A DNA stretch of 64,000 bases from contig JAWRVZ010000025.1 in the NCBI GenBank assembly GCA_037043235.1, forward strand, positions 4,750,001-4,814,000, read 5' to 3'. The notes beneath the pieces were generated by a model, which saw only the letters and a program-made list of their open reading frames with translations, ran no database searches and had not been told where the DNA came from. Below are positions 13,001-24,380 of the stretch, in pieces (within the stretch, counting starts at the first letter, position 1; the number at the start of each line of letters is the position of its first letter). A program made the position numbers and the translations under genes. The DNA comes from Rhodeus uyekii. Its lineage: Eukaryota; Chordata; Actinopteri; Cypriniformes; Acheilognathidae.

Positions 13001-16000
13001 AGCCATCACAACCTAACACTTAATCATTACAGTATAACACCAAGTCACTTAAACTTCACGGATATCAATCTGTCCATTTAGGAAGAATCAGTTTCACTTG
13101 CTTTGGTGCAAATGAAAATAACAACAGGAAAATCAATGATAAACAGATTTTTTTTGTTACACCAAAACAGCATATTAGAATGATTTCTGAAGGTCATGTG
13201 ACACTGAAGACTGGAGTAATTACTGCTTGAGAGGCTTCTTTTAAAAACATTCAATCTTAATGACCCCAAACGGTAGTATAATATATGAAAATGGATGTAT
13301 GTTTTGAAGTTTACTAAAGATGACATTTTTAAAGATTTGATAACAAAAAAATCTAAATTTAACAATATGGCGAAGTGAACTTGCTGAATTAAATATTGAC
13401 TAATGGAAAAAATCTAATGTTGTTACATATATTGTCTGTCTTCTGTTTCATTGTACTTTAATGATCTCATCAGTGCCCTTTGTTTGATCTGTCTTTTTAA
13501 TTAAATATTGGCCGGAAACTGATAATATTTACTTTTACAAATGCTAATGTTATTCTCATTTGGATTTGGATCAGAATACAGTTGAAAGTGCAAAGCAGTT
13601 CCTGCAGACATACACTCCAGGGAAGTGGGGCATAGTGTACACAAAGAAGAAACCCCACGAGCCTCACCAGAGGTACTGTTGTGGCTTGCTTTCTATTGTA
13701 AAGATAGTTTAAATGTAACATATTCTGTGAAGTACATCATTACTCTTGCTGACCCATGTGATGCCTATTGCATTTCTTAGTGATGCTGCAATCTCATATT
13801 CATGCCAAAGCAAACCAGTCGGTCAGCTTGCTAGAGAGTTGGGCCTGTTTTCTGAGGAAGTGGAACCATATGGCAGAAGTAGGGCTAAGATACGACTAGA
13901 TGTTCTGAAGCGCATGGAGAAACAGCCTGATGGGAACTATGTGGTTGTCACTGGGTAAGATGCATTTTTAAATATAATTGTGAACATTAGCATAAACTTA
14001 TAGTGTAGTAACTTTCCACAAACACCAAATAAGATCTTGCAACACTCCATTAAAGCCTGGTTCACACACTGCATTCACATCTTGTTTAAGCTCTGTCTCT
14101 GAGCAATTTGCTAAACAAACTAAATGCATTGCTTTCGAAGTCAATCCATCCTGTGTTACTGTGACCAGAATTACTTCTACTCCATTGGGTGAGGGAAGGC
14201 GCACCACCACTCTCGGACTGACTCAGGCTTTAGGAGCCCACCTGAATATCAATGCTTTTGCCTGTGTGCAAGAGCCTTCTCCAGGATCCTGTTTTGGTTC
14301 TAGGGGTAAGGGACGAAAAAAAAAATTCTCAAGTTTTCAAGATGATTACTGTAGATTCTAATTTCTGCAATATAAGAAAGAAAAATTATTTATAATAATT
14401 TATAATAAAAAATACATAATTATGAGATAAAAAGTGATGATGTGAATAAATAGTGAATGATGAAAAAAGCTGAAATTATGAGATAAAGTTAGAATTACAA
14501 CAAAGTCAAAATGCGATTACATATGCTCACAATTAGATATATTTAGAATTTTATAGGTTTATTTTAAGGTAAGATCATTACAATGATATAAATCGAAATT
14601 ATGATAATGTTGAAATTATAATTTTATTTTATTATGATAAAAGGTCAAGATGATTTTTTTTACTTTCAAAATGAGTTTAAATTATGAGACTAAAAAGTTA
14701 TAATTGTGACAGTCAAAATGATGACGAAAGTGGAAATTATATATATATATATATGATTATGATAATTACGTAATTCTGACTTTATATGTTATAGTTATGT
14801 CTTGTATGGCCCATCCAATCGGCCCACCAACGGTTTCCGATAAGCAGGTGAAGGATCACTACGCGTTCGGTCGTTTCAAGTAGTTTAATTCCAATTAAAT
14901 TCAAATTCCTTTTAACTGACTCCATTTTATCATGACATCGAATTTAGGTTGGAATTTGATTATTCTATTTAACTCTTTTCTCTTATTATTCACGTTCATA
15001 AATTTGCCAGTATTAGTCACTGGACAGAGTTAATTGACTTAAATAACAATTAGCATTGTTAATTGACCGCCACAATGCTTGTGCTCTCTAAATGTCATAT
15101 ATTTATTCCCCATAAATCTGTATACAGTTGAATTAAAGTAATACTATCTCTAGTCAGAGGTCATGACCACTACTACAGATATAAGCCAACCAATATCACT
15201 TTCTCTGATAGCAGCTTTGGTTTAGTCATGTTGGTTTATCAACATTTTGTTGTCCTAAATGCAAATTCCCCCTTTTTAGCCTTTACAGACTAATTACACT
15301 TTAACCAGTGGCAAGTGTTAGCAGAACTCTAAAATTTCAGTTAGTGTGCCCTTTGCTCCACTCAAACTAAACTTAATTTCATGACTAACCCTACGCAACT
15401 TTGCGGTAACAATGGATGCAATATTATATACTAGAGTTAATAATGTCAGAGTAAGCCAGATTAAAATGTAACAATGTATTATAAGTCAGGTAAATGTATT
15501 ATGTCAATTACATAGTCAATTAAAAAAGAATCAATACAAAACATCAAATGCTCTGAAATGAAGAATAAAAGATGCATGTCTGACCTTGGGAAAATACATA
15601 CAAGTTCCGAGTGTCTGGAGGAAACCTCTTTCAAATGGAAGTATGAGCTAAAATTGGGAATTCGATAGTGTACAAAATATCAATAAGGTATAAAATAAAC
15701 TCTCCTTTATTACCTTTTGGTTTACGTTGGTGGTAATGAGACCTCTGTACCAGTCGCACTGAGACATTTCATACAATACCAAACATAAAACCATAAAGAT
15801 TTTTGGGTGAATTTCAGGTCATTGCAACATTTGGAAGGGAGAGATGGGGAAGAGGGTGTGAAGGGAAGCAGCTGTAGATTAAGACAATACTGAGGTGATA
15901 AACTCAGCATGATTGTATCTCGGACAGGGATGCTAATTTTGCAAGAGTGAGTTCAAATGTTATAATTTAGCCCTTCTCTAAGACAGCTTGTTATCTTCCA

Positions 16001-19000
16001 GTTTTTCCAGTATTACCTAATAATTTCGACTAATGTCATAATGTTTAAAAAAGATATTGAGAAGCTGCAATTGAAATAATTATAACACTTCGAAATTGAC
16101 AAATTAAAACTAAAAGTTATAATAATGGCAAATTCACCAATATCACTTTATCTCACTATTCCAAATTGATTTAAACCATTTGTGATCTTATTTTTCATTT
16201 CTTGCCATGCACTTAATTTCTCACAGTGTGTCTTACTACATATTATGTTAACTCACAATTACCCATTTTAATTTACGCTCTGAGACAAAAAAGGGCTTTT
16301 AAAGCTTAAGTGAGTCAAATTATTTTGTTGGTTGCTTTTTGTTAACAGGGGTTGCGGTTGGAGGTGGATACTCACAGATAATCCCATTAGAGGATGTATG
16401 ATTCAGTTCCTCTTGCAGCACAGATACAATAGCATATTTCATATGGAATGGAATGTGAACATGAATATCTTTTAACATTTTGATCTCAGGTCAGCCTTCA
16501 GCCATCAGGCCAGAATGAGCTCATCTCTGCTGCCAGTAGAGTGGCGATGGACACTATTAAAGCACATGCTCACTATGAGAACAAGCTTTCTGAGAAGGTC
16601 AGGTTTGTGCTTGATATGTGTTTGTTAATACTCATGCGTTTGTATTGCTTTATGTTAATACTCAGATGCTTGTATCTTACAGGCTTTGTTTGACTTACTA
16701 GTTCCTCTCAGAGAGGGTCAAAGATCTGTGTCTCTAGCCCAGCTCAACCGGCTGAAGGTAAGTCACAGGAAACACAGTCAACAGTCAAATATTAATTTCA
16801 AAACCACTGCGGAACTACAATGATATGGTCACCGTTTACTTTATGACCTGTAGAAACTGGGCATTGAGAAATCTGACCCCTTGACCCTCACAGGGAGCGA
16901 GATAAGACGTTTTGCCCGATTGGACATTGACCCAGAAACTACAACAGTATGTATCAGTATCATTTTGTCACTACATTATGGTGTGTGTGTGTGTATTTAT
17001 TTATATAAACATACATATATACATATATACATGCATATATGTATGTATAAACTGCTCAAAAATTAAGGGAACAGTTAATCATCACAGTATAACACCAAGT
17101 CAGTTACACTTCCGGTATATTCAACTGCTTTGGTGCAAATGAAAGTGACAACAGGTGCACTGGATAGGCAACGGCAAAACAACACCCAAAAAAGGGAATG
17201 ATTTTGCAGGTGGTGGCCATAGACAATTGTTCTCTCTTTATTATATATATATGCATTTGTTTTGTTTTTTGAAGTGTGTATGTGTGTACTTTTATTTTAA
17301 ATAAGTAAATTAATTTCTTATAGTATGCACGTGTTTTGGAGCATGATTTGTTTACTTTATGTGGGTATCTATGCTGTTCAGGATTCTGGCTCTTTGAAAA
17401 ATGAGATCATGGCAATACTGTCACTCAGCAGCAGTGAAGAGGAGATGAAGCAGAGGCTGGCCAAGATAGTAATGGCTACAAACAAATCTGGAGATCCTGT
17501 CACAACCGAGGATTTAGTCAGTATATGTGTTCATGTTTTTGTGTGTGTGTTTCTGTATATGTGTGTGATATAATTTATATACTGTATCTTTGTCATCATA
17601 GAATGTCAGTGGTCCATTGGCCATGCTATTGAAAGATGCCCTTAAACCCTTCTTGATGCAAACTGTAGAGGTAAGATTTAATAGCGCAAAATGTTGCATG
17701 ATCACTGAAAATGTCATTGTCATTTTTCAGAATAAATATTTTAGAATCACTGCACAGAGAATCATTCTTTTTTTCAGCTCTGTTAGATTCTGTCTCAGCA
17801 CATCTCAGTCTTTCTCTCTAGGGTACACCGGTGCTTCTTCACACCAGCCCATTAGTTGACATTGCCCAAGGCAGTCCTTCCATTCTGGCAGACAAAATGG
17901 CTTTAAAAATGGTCGGATCCAAAGGATTTGTTGGTGAAAAAATTGTATATATAATAAAATGATTCATTAAAAATACACTATCATTCAAAGGTTTGGGTTA
18001 GTAAGTTTTTTGTTTTTAAATAATTTGTTTTTATATGGATAAATTAAATGAGTGCTGTTCAACTTTCTATTGAACAAAGAATCCTGAAAAAAACGTTTGA
18101 TTTCCACAAATATTAAGACATGCAACTGTTTTCTACATTGATAACAATAATAAATGTTTCTTGAGCACCAAATCATTATATTAGACTGAATTCTGAAGGT
18201 TTGTGTGGCACTAAAGACTAGAGTAATGTCTTCAAAATTCAGCTTTGCCATCTCCGGATGGCATTATCATTTAATATATATTTTTAAATTAGAAAAGTTA
18301 TTTTAAATTGTTTAAACTTCAATAATCAAATAATGATCAAATAAGTCCTACTGCTAAAATAATTATTTCAACGGTACTGTTAAATTATTCAGATGTTTTC
18401 TGGAATATAATTGGCAAACACAAATAAAACTGTTACTATATCTTAAATCATAAAATAACCTAAAGCTACTTTCCTGTATTTTCAGTTACTGAGACCGGTC
18501 ATGGGCTTGACATTGGCTTGGAGAAGTTCTTCAACATTAAATGCCACTACTCTGGCCTGCAGCCAGATGTAGTAGTGATGGTTGCCACTGTTCGTACCTT
18601 GAAGATGCATGGCGGTGCCCCCCCTGTGAGTCAGATCCACAAATATATAGATAGATTTCCATTGTGGATTCACTTGAACAAGTAACACATCAACTGTTTA
18701 TTAAATTATCAATCTAGCGCTTGACGACAGGGCCAATAGCTCACATTGTCTCTATGCTTCCATTTCTTCTTGTTTATAGATCCAAGCAGGTTTGCCCCTT
18801 CCAAAAGAGTATTCACAGCAGGTACAACAACCTTTCAGCTGGCACTTTTCGACATTTTTCATTTCTTGATATTTTAAATTTTTATAACCTATAATTTACT
18901 GACCAGTGGTGTAACCGTTTAATGTCCAGTTCTAAATGTTGATGATTGTCAGTCAGGTGGACGCCGTATTACTGCAAGAAAATCAGGAAAAAATTTTAAT

Positions 19001-22000
19001 TAAATGCATGAATGTGAGAAGGTGAGTTTATATACCACATGACTTGAGATCTTCTCTCCATTGCAGAACCTCAAGCAGCTGGAAAGAGGTTGTTGTTACC
19101 TGAGGAGACAGGTGGAAAATGCACAAGCGTTTGGTTTGCCAGTGATCGTAGCTGTCAACAAATTCAGGTGCAACATCAAGCAGCCAACAAAACTGTTGCC
19201 TGTGCATTTTCTCATCTAGCTATTTGCAACTATTCATACATTATTATCAATGTGTGCCATTTTATACTATTTCACTAATTATATTCTAATGGTCTCTAAA
19301 GTTCTTAGGTTTTTATCCTTTGTACACTAATCGTATGCTCGCGAGCCAAACTGAACCACACACAGTACTCCTACTCTTTGAGTGAATGTGTGTGAATACG
19401 GGCTCTGATTGCATTTGGCGCAGCTCTGATACTGACGCTGAGCTGGAGTTGGTGTGTGGCCAGGCGAGGCAGGCTGGTGCCTTCGATGCAGTGCAGTGCA
19501 CTAACTGGTCTAAGGGGGGCGCTGGAGCGCTGGCTCTGGCTGGAGCTGTTCAGAGAGCAGCAAAACTACCTGGACGGTTCAGGTTCCTGTACGACTCACA
19601 GGTAAGAAGTTGCTAATATAAGAAGCTAAAACATGCGCTGCTACATTTACATTTTATGTATTTAGCAGGTACTTTTATCTAAAGCGACTTTATGAACGAA
19701 GTAAGTTAGGTTTAAATCCCACAAAGGAACATCCACACAATTTTACCCCTGAAACTGATAAATACAAAAAAAATACTGTGCTTTGTGTAAAAGCGTCTGC
19801 TGAATTATTTAAATGGAAGAGTAAGTGAAATTATATCTGTTAGCCACATCATTAACTACCTTATACTAGACACCCTTTTATTAAATACTTTTTGCAACCT
19901 CCATTTGCTGAGATAACAGCTCTGAGTTTTCTCCTAAATTTCTGAGTTTGGAAATCAGAGACCATTTCGTCATACAGAATCTCTCCAGATCCTCCAAATT
20001 CCCAGCGCCATGTAAATACTTCTCCTCTTCAGTTCACCACACTCATTTTCTATAGGGTTTCAGGTCAGGGGACTGGGATGGTCATGGAAGAAGCTTCATT
20101 TGTGCTTCGTGACACATTTTTTGTGTTGATTTTGAATTTTTTTTTGGATCGTTGTCTTGATGGAAGGTCCAACCAGAACCCGTTATAAGATTTTTAGCAG
20201 AGGCTGTCAGTTTTGGATTGTTCATTTGTTGATATTGGATATAATCCATGATGTCATGTCTCTGAACAAGAAGTCCAGGACCTTCAGCAGAAAAATAGGC
20301 CCACACCATTAAATATCCAGCGGTATATTTAACCATGGAGACGGGTGTCACTGGTCAGGGTGTCACCGGTTCTTCTCTGTTGTTTGTTTACTCCTGTCAG
20401 TTTCTTCAGCACGTGAGTGGAGCAATCAGTGCTGTCTTTTTGGTTTCATCTGACCACAGAAACCAGTCGCGTTTGATGTTCGATTAGTGTCGGGTAACTG
20501 AACATGCTGGAGTTTGTTTTTGGATGAGCAAAAATTAGGTTTTTTTTTCATGCTTTCTGACCCCAAGACAAATCTCCGCAATTCTCCAGCTGAAATCAAT
20601 GTGATCTTTGGCCACTCAAACTTACCTTGCCGCACATTAAGACAATATAGACACACAAGTCCTCTTCCAGGCAGATTTATAATGTCTTTAGTTGATTGGA
20701 ACTTCTTAATTATCGCCCCGATGGTAGAAATGCGAATTTTCAATGCTTTAGCTATTTACTTATTTTGTGAAGCTCAACAATCTTTTGCTGAACTACAGAA
20801 CTATATTCCTGGGTTTTACTCATTATGATGGATGATTAAGAGAATTTGGCTTTTATGTTTCCTCATATTTATACACAGATAAAACAAGAAGTCATGGCTA
20901 GACAATTTCTTGTAGTCATCCCGGTGTACTAAAAAAAATTAATTAATGGGAACATACTTCAGAGATATTTTACTCATAATTAATTCTAGGGGTGCCAATA
21001 ATGTGGTCAACGTGTTTTGGAGAAAAACATTTATTTCATAATGTGATTTACCTCCCAATTATTTTACTTCAATGTAGAATTTTTTTTAAATGAAAGATCT
21101 AAAGGGTAGACAATAGATAAACAATAGAAAATAGACAACTTGGATAACAAAATAAATGTTAAACAACCTATTTTATTTGTGAAGTGAAACATTCTATATT
21201 TAAAAATATCAGAGGCTTTTGACAATACATCAGGGGCTTAAGGCCCCAAAGCCCCCCAACCCACCCCTTCGCAACGCCACTGCCTTATACAAGTATACAA
21301 TACTACTTGTACTTGTTCTGTTCTTTCCCACACATATTCTGAGATCAATTAACACTTTATATATAGAGCTGTTTCATTACAGCCGATGACTTTATCATGC
21401 ATGAAATCTTTTTAATTGACAAGGCCTAAATATAACCAGCATGAAAATTGTTCATAACACATTGCACCAATTAAGGTAAGGAAGAAGCTTGTGTGTATTA
21501 AGTACACAAAGATTCAACTGATGGAATATAGCCAAAATCCGTTACTCAAACTAATGCATTATTAAACACAAATAAGTTTTTTTTTTCTTCAGATTCCAGC
21601 TGCTGAAAAGTTAAGAGCTGTGGCACAAAAGATGTACGGTGCAAAAGATATCAAGCTGTCTCCAAAAGCAAAGGAAAAGCTTGCTCTTTATACAAAACAG
21701 GTGAGCTTTCTTTACACAATAAGGCTGTTTAATTAAAGGCTTATGCGAATCACTGCATGTACATGTAAGGTATTTGCTTACTTATTGAACAAACTGTATT
21801 AACGAAAAGGTAATCAAATGCACATTATACTATGACACAAATACTAATACTGTAGGTTCATTAATGGGGGTTGGTATTATTATTGGAAGCAGCTGTTGTA
21901 ATTTATTGAGAGGTTTACAAAAAATAATATTGTATGACATATTGTGGATACTTTGAGGCAGATTTACTAACAGCTTGCACCAGCTCAAACACTCTTTTGG

Positions 22001-23993
22001 CATTAAACTACTATCAGGGTTTACTAAAGACGCTGAAAAGGTGTGAAGAGTTATTTTTGCAGCTGTCCTTACTGCATATGCATTTGTTGGAGTTTCCCTT
22101 TCAGATGCAAAATTTATGGGAGGAGAGTATTTAAATAAGTCATGCAATGTGATTTTATAAGGTTTGCGCTATTTACCTTACTGGTAATTGCGCCATCATT
22201 TACAGTCCAAAAAGAGGGTTAGTTCACCCCAAAATTAAAATGGTAATTTATTACTCAACGTCATGCCGTTTGGAAGTATTTTTGATGAAATCCGAGAGCT
22301 TTCTGATCGCCTATACACAGCAAAGCCATTACCACTTTCAAGGCCCACAAAGGTTGTAAAGACATTGTTAAAATAGTATTTGTGACTACAGTGGTTCAAC
22401 CTTAATGTTATGAATATTAAGAGAATACTTTTTGTGCGCAAATTGCAACTCTGCAATACTGAGCCAGTGTTCTGATGTAGAATCTGATGACGAAATTGTT
22501 GAATAAAGTTGTTGTTGTTGTTTACTTCTTGTGCGCAAAAAAACTATAACATTTTTGTCACTTCATAACTTAAGGTTGAACCACCACTGTAGTCACATAG
22601 ACTATTTTAACGTTAACTTTTCTTTTCTTGAAAATGGTAATGACACTGCTGTCTATGGGAGGTCAGGAAGCTTTCAGATTTCATAAAAAATATCTTAATT
22701 TTGATGAACAAAGGTCTTAGGGGTTTGGAAGAACATGAGGGTTAATAATTTAATGACAGAAATTTCATATTTGGGTGAACTAAACCTTTAAACTAAATTC
22801 TAATTTGCGTTGCTCATGGTAGATTGTGTTGGTTATTATGGAAATGATCTGGCTGCATCTGTGTTGACTCACAGAATGTTCACTCCCATCTGGGTTTTAA
22901 TTTTATTTATTTTTTTATTGTACTTGCACTAATTTTCCCTGACATTTTTATGTACCAGATTGTTTAAAGGATTTTATTTGTCTGTTTATTTGCTCTTTTT
23001 ATTTTGGCAAACTTCTGTGGAACGATTGGGCTTTTTTGTGAAATTTCAATGTGTCTTTCAACACATACTCATTCTGTTTCCAGAAGCTCTAGGCTTACAG
23101 CAGCGGTGCCCAAACTTTTTTGTCTTGTGAGGTACTTATAAAATGACCATGTCAAAATGATCTACCTGCTATAAAAATACAAAACATAGATTTATTTCTG
23201 AATATGTTGAGAATTCTTTATATGCACAATATATGTTGGTATAACTTGCATACCTACATGAACCCATATTGCACAATACAACTCTGTACTTCGGTGGCTG
23301 CCTTCGCATTTGAAGCTAGCTGTGAGAAAAATGTCTGCTGTCTGGACAACTAAGTTCCTTCACCCTTCTTCTTCTCAGTTTTCCTTTCAGAAGGAAGTCA
23401 GTATCGTAGTTTTTAAGAACAGTCCGAAAATGCTGCTCCACATTCCCTTCTTCGGTATAGCGATACAGCTCCTTCACTAATTTTTATACCCTTTCTTAAG
23501 TTTAAAATAATTAAATTCGAGGCTATCTTGCAAGCTTGCTAGAGTTTTGCAGCACTTGGTGCCGTTGTGCGGTGACCCATGTGTCAGAAGGTCAGATGTC
23601 AGACTGGCTGCCCTGAACATCAATCAAATGACAAATTTCATAGTGTGGATGGATGATGGGCTGATGTCTACTTTGTTAATTCCATTACCTTCCATCTACC
23701 CACACTACTTTTGCGATCAACCGGTAGATCGCGATTGATTTATTGGGCACCCCTGCACTACAGTGTCGGTGTATGCCTCTCTGTCAGGGGGAGTGTAACA
23801 TTTTCTCTTATTCAACTTCTTTCTTTCATGTCTCTTAAAGGGCTTTGGGAATTTGCCGGTTTGCATAGTTAAAACACACCTGTCCTTGAGAAATGACCCC
23901 ATGATGAAGGGATCGCCCACCAACTTCTTGCTGCCCATAACTGATATCAAGGCCAATGCCGGAGCTGGTTTCTTCTCTTGTCTGACTGACTCG
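7035..23993 (+). CDS. mthfd1: MTHFD1-family C1-THF synthase with intact dehydrogenase/cyclohydrolase and degenerate synthetase
   Basis: The gene is split into about 25 coding exons whose phases all join. With the possible last exon the product is about 906 residues, against 935 for human MTHFD1. The family interconverts 5,10-methylene-, 5,10-methenyl- and 10-formyl-THF with NADP. Residues 1-30 (MFSLTASVFRRGALRFRDSQ...) form an extra basic N-terminus like a mitochondrial presequence. An in-frame TAG at 7026 leaves ATG 7035 as the only start in that exon. Residues about 30-325 are dehydrogenase/cyclohydrolase with Y72, K76, Q120 and D145 kept (human Y52, K56, Q100, D125) and an intact GRSKIVGAPMHDLL stretch. 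Residues about 340-906 are synthetase-like but lack key residues. Position next to akap5, zbtb25 and zbtb1 marks the ancestral MTHFD1 locus. The fish paralogue letter cannot be told. MTHFD1L is unlikely because in that protein the N-terminal half is the degenerate one. Confidence 0.88.
7270..7620. repeat. High-copy interspersed repeat, diverged copy
   Basis: This intron 1 stretch carries the 'gatcatgtagtactgaagactgaagtaatga' segment followed by 'gaataaattacattttaaaatatat'-like sequence. The same segment recurs at 10846-11240, 13140-13290, 17975-18380, 24030-24380 and 39660-39970. It looks like a degraded non-autonomous element of a cyprinid-wide family. Confidence 0.6.
8022..8301 (+). mobile_element. 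Solo-LTR-like element in intron 2 of mthfd1-like
   Basis: A 280-base block begins TGTCAGG and ends TGACA. It is flanked by ataac (8017-8021) and ataat (8302-8306), a near-perfect 5-base target duplication. It contains an ATTAAA signal near 8238. No internal coding region is present, as for a solo LTR. A related, more decayed copy lies at about 25905-26206. The ends fit a TG..CA LTR, but a SINE or MITE is not excluded. Confidence 0.45.
10846..11240 (+). repeat. High-copy interspersed repeat
   Basis: It starts 'acaccactgttcaaaagttt' and contains 'tcagtgtcacatgatccttc'. It lies in the intron between exons 6 and 7 of the folate gene. It belongs to the same family as the copies at 17975 and 39660. 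Confidence 0.65.
12575..12860. repeat. Low-order tandem-like repeat
   Basis: Imperfect units carry variants of 'cgcaaaatgttttgcattc' and 'gttcgcaaaaccttttgtg'. They give overlapping open frames on both strands that have no protein-like content. I treat it as a decayed minisatellite or transposon piece in the intron after exon 9. Confidence 0.4.
13020..13290. repeat. Two fused interspersed repeats
   Basis: 13020-13130 ('acagtataacaccaagtcac', 'gctttggtgcaaatgaaa') matches 17075-17150. 13140-13290 is the high-copy family ('gaaggtcatgtgacactgaa'). Both are in the intron before exon 10. Confidence 0.6.
14340..14770. repeat. AT-rich quasi-tandem repeat (aaattatga motif)
   Basis: Repeated variants of 'aaattatgagataaaaagt' at irregular spacing end in a short (TA)n run at 14737-14752. 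It is a decayed minisatellite in the 2-kb intron after exon 12. The rest of that intron (to 16348) shows nothing recognisable. Confidence 0.55.
17050..17235 (+). repeat. Repeat in the intron where a synthetase exon is missing
   Basis: It begins 'actgctcaaaaattaaggga' and continues with 'cagtataacaccaagtcagt' and 'caaatgaaagtgacaacagg'. It is the same family as 13020-13130. It lies between exons 16 and 17, where the segment coding about 31 family residues would be expected. No remnant of that exon was found between 16947 and 17381. Confidence 0.6.
17975..18380. repeat. High-copy interspersed repeat
   Basis: It begins 'tatcattcaaaggtttgggt' and carries the shared 'actaaagactagagtaatg' segment. 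It fills most of the intron before exon 20. Confidence 0.6.
19865..21043 (-). mobile_element. Decayed Tc1-like transposon
   Basis: It lies in the intron between exons 23 and 24. Read on the minus strand, it gives transposase pieces with stops and frameshifts: a helix-turn-helix stretch with NLPGRG (about 20743-20640) and a DDE-region stretch with MVWAYFSAEGPG and FHQDNDPKKNSKSTQK (about 20340-20110). Outer sequence 'gtgttttggagaaaaacatt' near 21010 is typical of this fish Tc1 family. Several frame breaks and a central deletion make it inactive. Confidence 0.85.
22213..22790. mobile_element. Short DNA transposon (MITE) with GGTTAGTTCACCC ends
   Basis: The left end is agagggttagttcacccc and the right end is gggtgaactaaaccttta, an inverted pair about 578 bases apart. 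The interior has no transposase. Related ends occur at 33924-34630, 57538-57751 and 62530-62738. It sits in the intron between exons 24 and 25. Confidence 0.65.
23101..23753. mobile_element. Non-autonomous hAT-like element
   Basis: The left end is CAGCGGTGCCCAA and the right end TTGGGCACCCCTG, imperfect inverted repeats typical of hAT elements. The flanks gcttacag and cactacag look like a decayed 8-base target duplication. No intact transposase is present. The right edge is 87 bases from exon 25 of the folate gene. Confidence 0.6.
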
Positions 23994-24029
23994 GTAAGCT
24001 TTATGCTCCTTTATCTATCCACAGTAGTA

Positions 24030-24380
24030 TCAGAGCCATACATACTACCGTTCAAGTTCGGTTTAGAGTCAGCAAGTCTGAAAGAAATTATTACTTCTAT
24101 TCAGCAAGGACACATGGCATTGCTCAAAAGAGACAGTACATTTATAATGTTACAAAAATATATATTTCAAATAAATGCCGTTCTTTTGAGCTTTCTATAT
24201 AAAAGATTCCTGTACAAATATTTAAGATTCCAATTTTTTTTTTTTAGCACAAATGTTTTTAACATTGATGACAAGAAATATTTCTTGGGCACTAAATCAG
24301 CATATTAGAATGATTTCTCAAAGATTATGTAACTGAAAACTGACGTAAAAATCTTAACAATCCCAAACTTTTGAATGGTA
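24030..24380 (+). repeat. High-copy interspersed repeat
   Basis: It begins 'actaccgttcaagttcggtt' and contains 'aaatgccgttcttttgagct'. It starts about 40 bases after the donor of exon 25. Reading through that donor therefore yields a false 151-codon frame. Confidence 0.65.

Larger units (their letters stand above)
7035..13672 (+). other. mthfd1: Exons 1-10 of mthfd1-like: presequence and dehydrogenase/cyclohydrolase half
   Basis: Coding exons read by eye: 7035-7135, 7897-7981, 9091-9150, 9230-9283, 9555-9691, 10332-10432, 11558-11694, 11917-12028, 12119-12246, 13575-13672. Each is bounded by AG and GT and keeps frame. Exon 2 uses a weak donor (GTCATT at 7982). Landmarks are YISMK in exon 3, IVQLPLD and EKDVDG in exon 5, SKIVGAPMHDLLLW in exon 7 and ITPVPGGVGPMTVAML in exon 9. 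All match the family consensus, so this half should fold and bind NADP and folate. Confidence 0.85.
13781..23993 (+). other. mthfd1: Exons 11-25 of mthfd1-like: degenerate 10-formyl-THF synthetase half
   Basis: Coding exons: 13781-13954, 14169-14305, 16349-16395, 16490-16597, 16683-16757, 16854-16946, 17382-17516, 17602-17670, 17822-17933, 18486-18625, 18780-18821, 19067-19167, 19424-19601, 21593-21700, 23841-23993. Frame is open throughout and splice sites are good. Changes from the family are concentrated at the active site. The P-loop GEGKST reads GEGRRT (residues 403-408). LTGDIHAITAANN reads PSGQNELISAASR. GPFANIAHGNSS reads SPLVDIAQGSPS. EAGFGADIG reads ETGHGLDIG. About 31 residues after DPETTT (residue 549) are missing. 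The surrounding scaffold (RFARLDIDPET, EKFFNIKC, GFGNLPVC) is still recognisable. Confidence 0.8.

Noticed and set aside
20082..20743. Working Tc1 transposase
   Set aside because: The frame is broken by stops and shifts, and the middle of the element is deleted.
7035..23993. Identity as MTHFD1L (mitochondrial monofunctional synthetase)
   Set aside because: MTHFD1L has a degenerate dehydrogenase half and an active synthetase. Here it is the reverse, and the neighbours are those of MTHFD1.
23994..24308. Continuation of the folate enzyme past exon 25
   Set aside because: A consensus donor (gtaagc) ends the exon, and the read-through sequence is a high-copy repeat.
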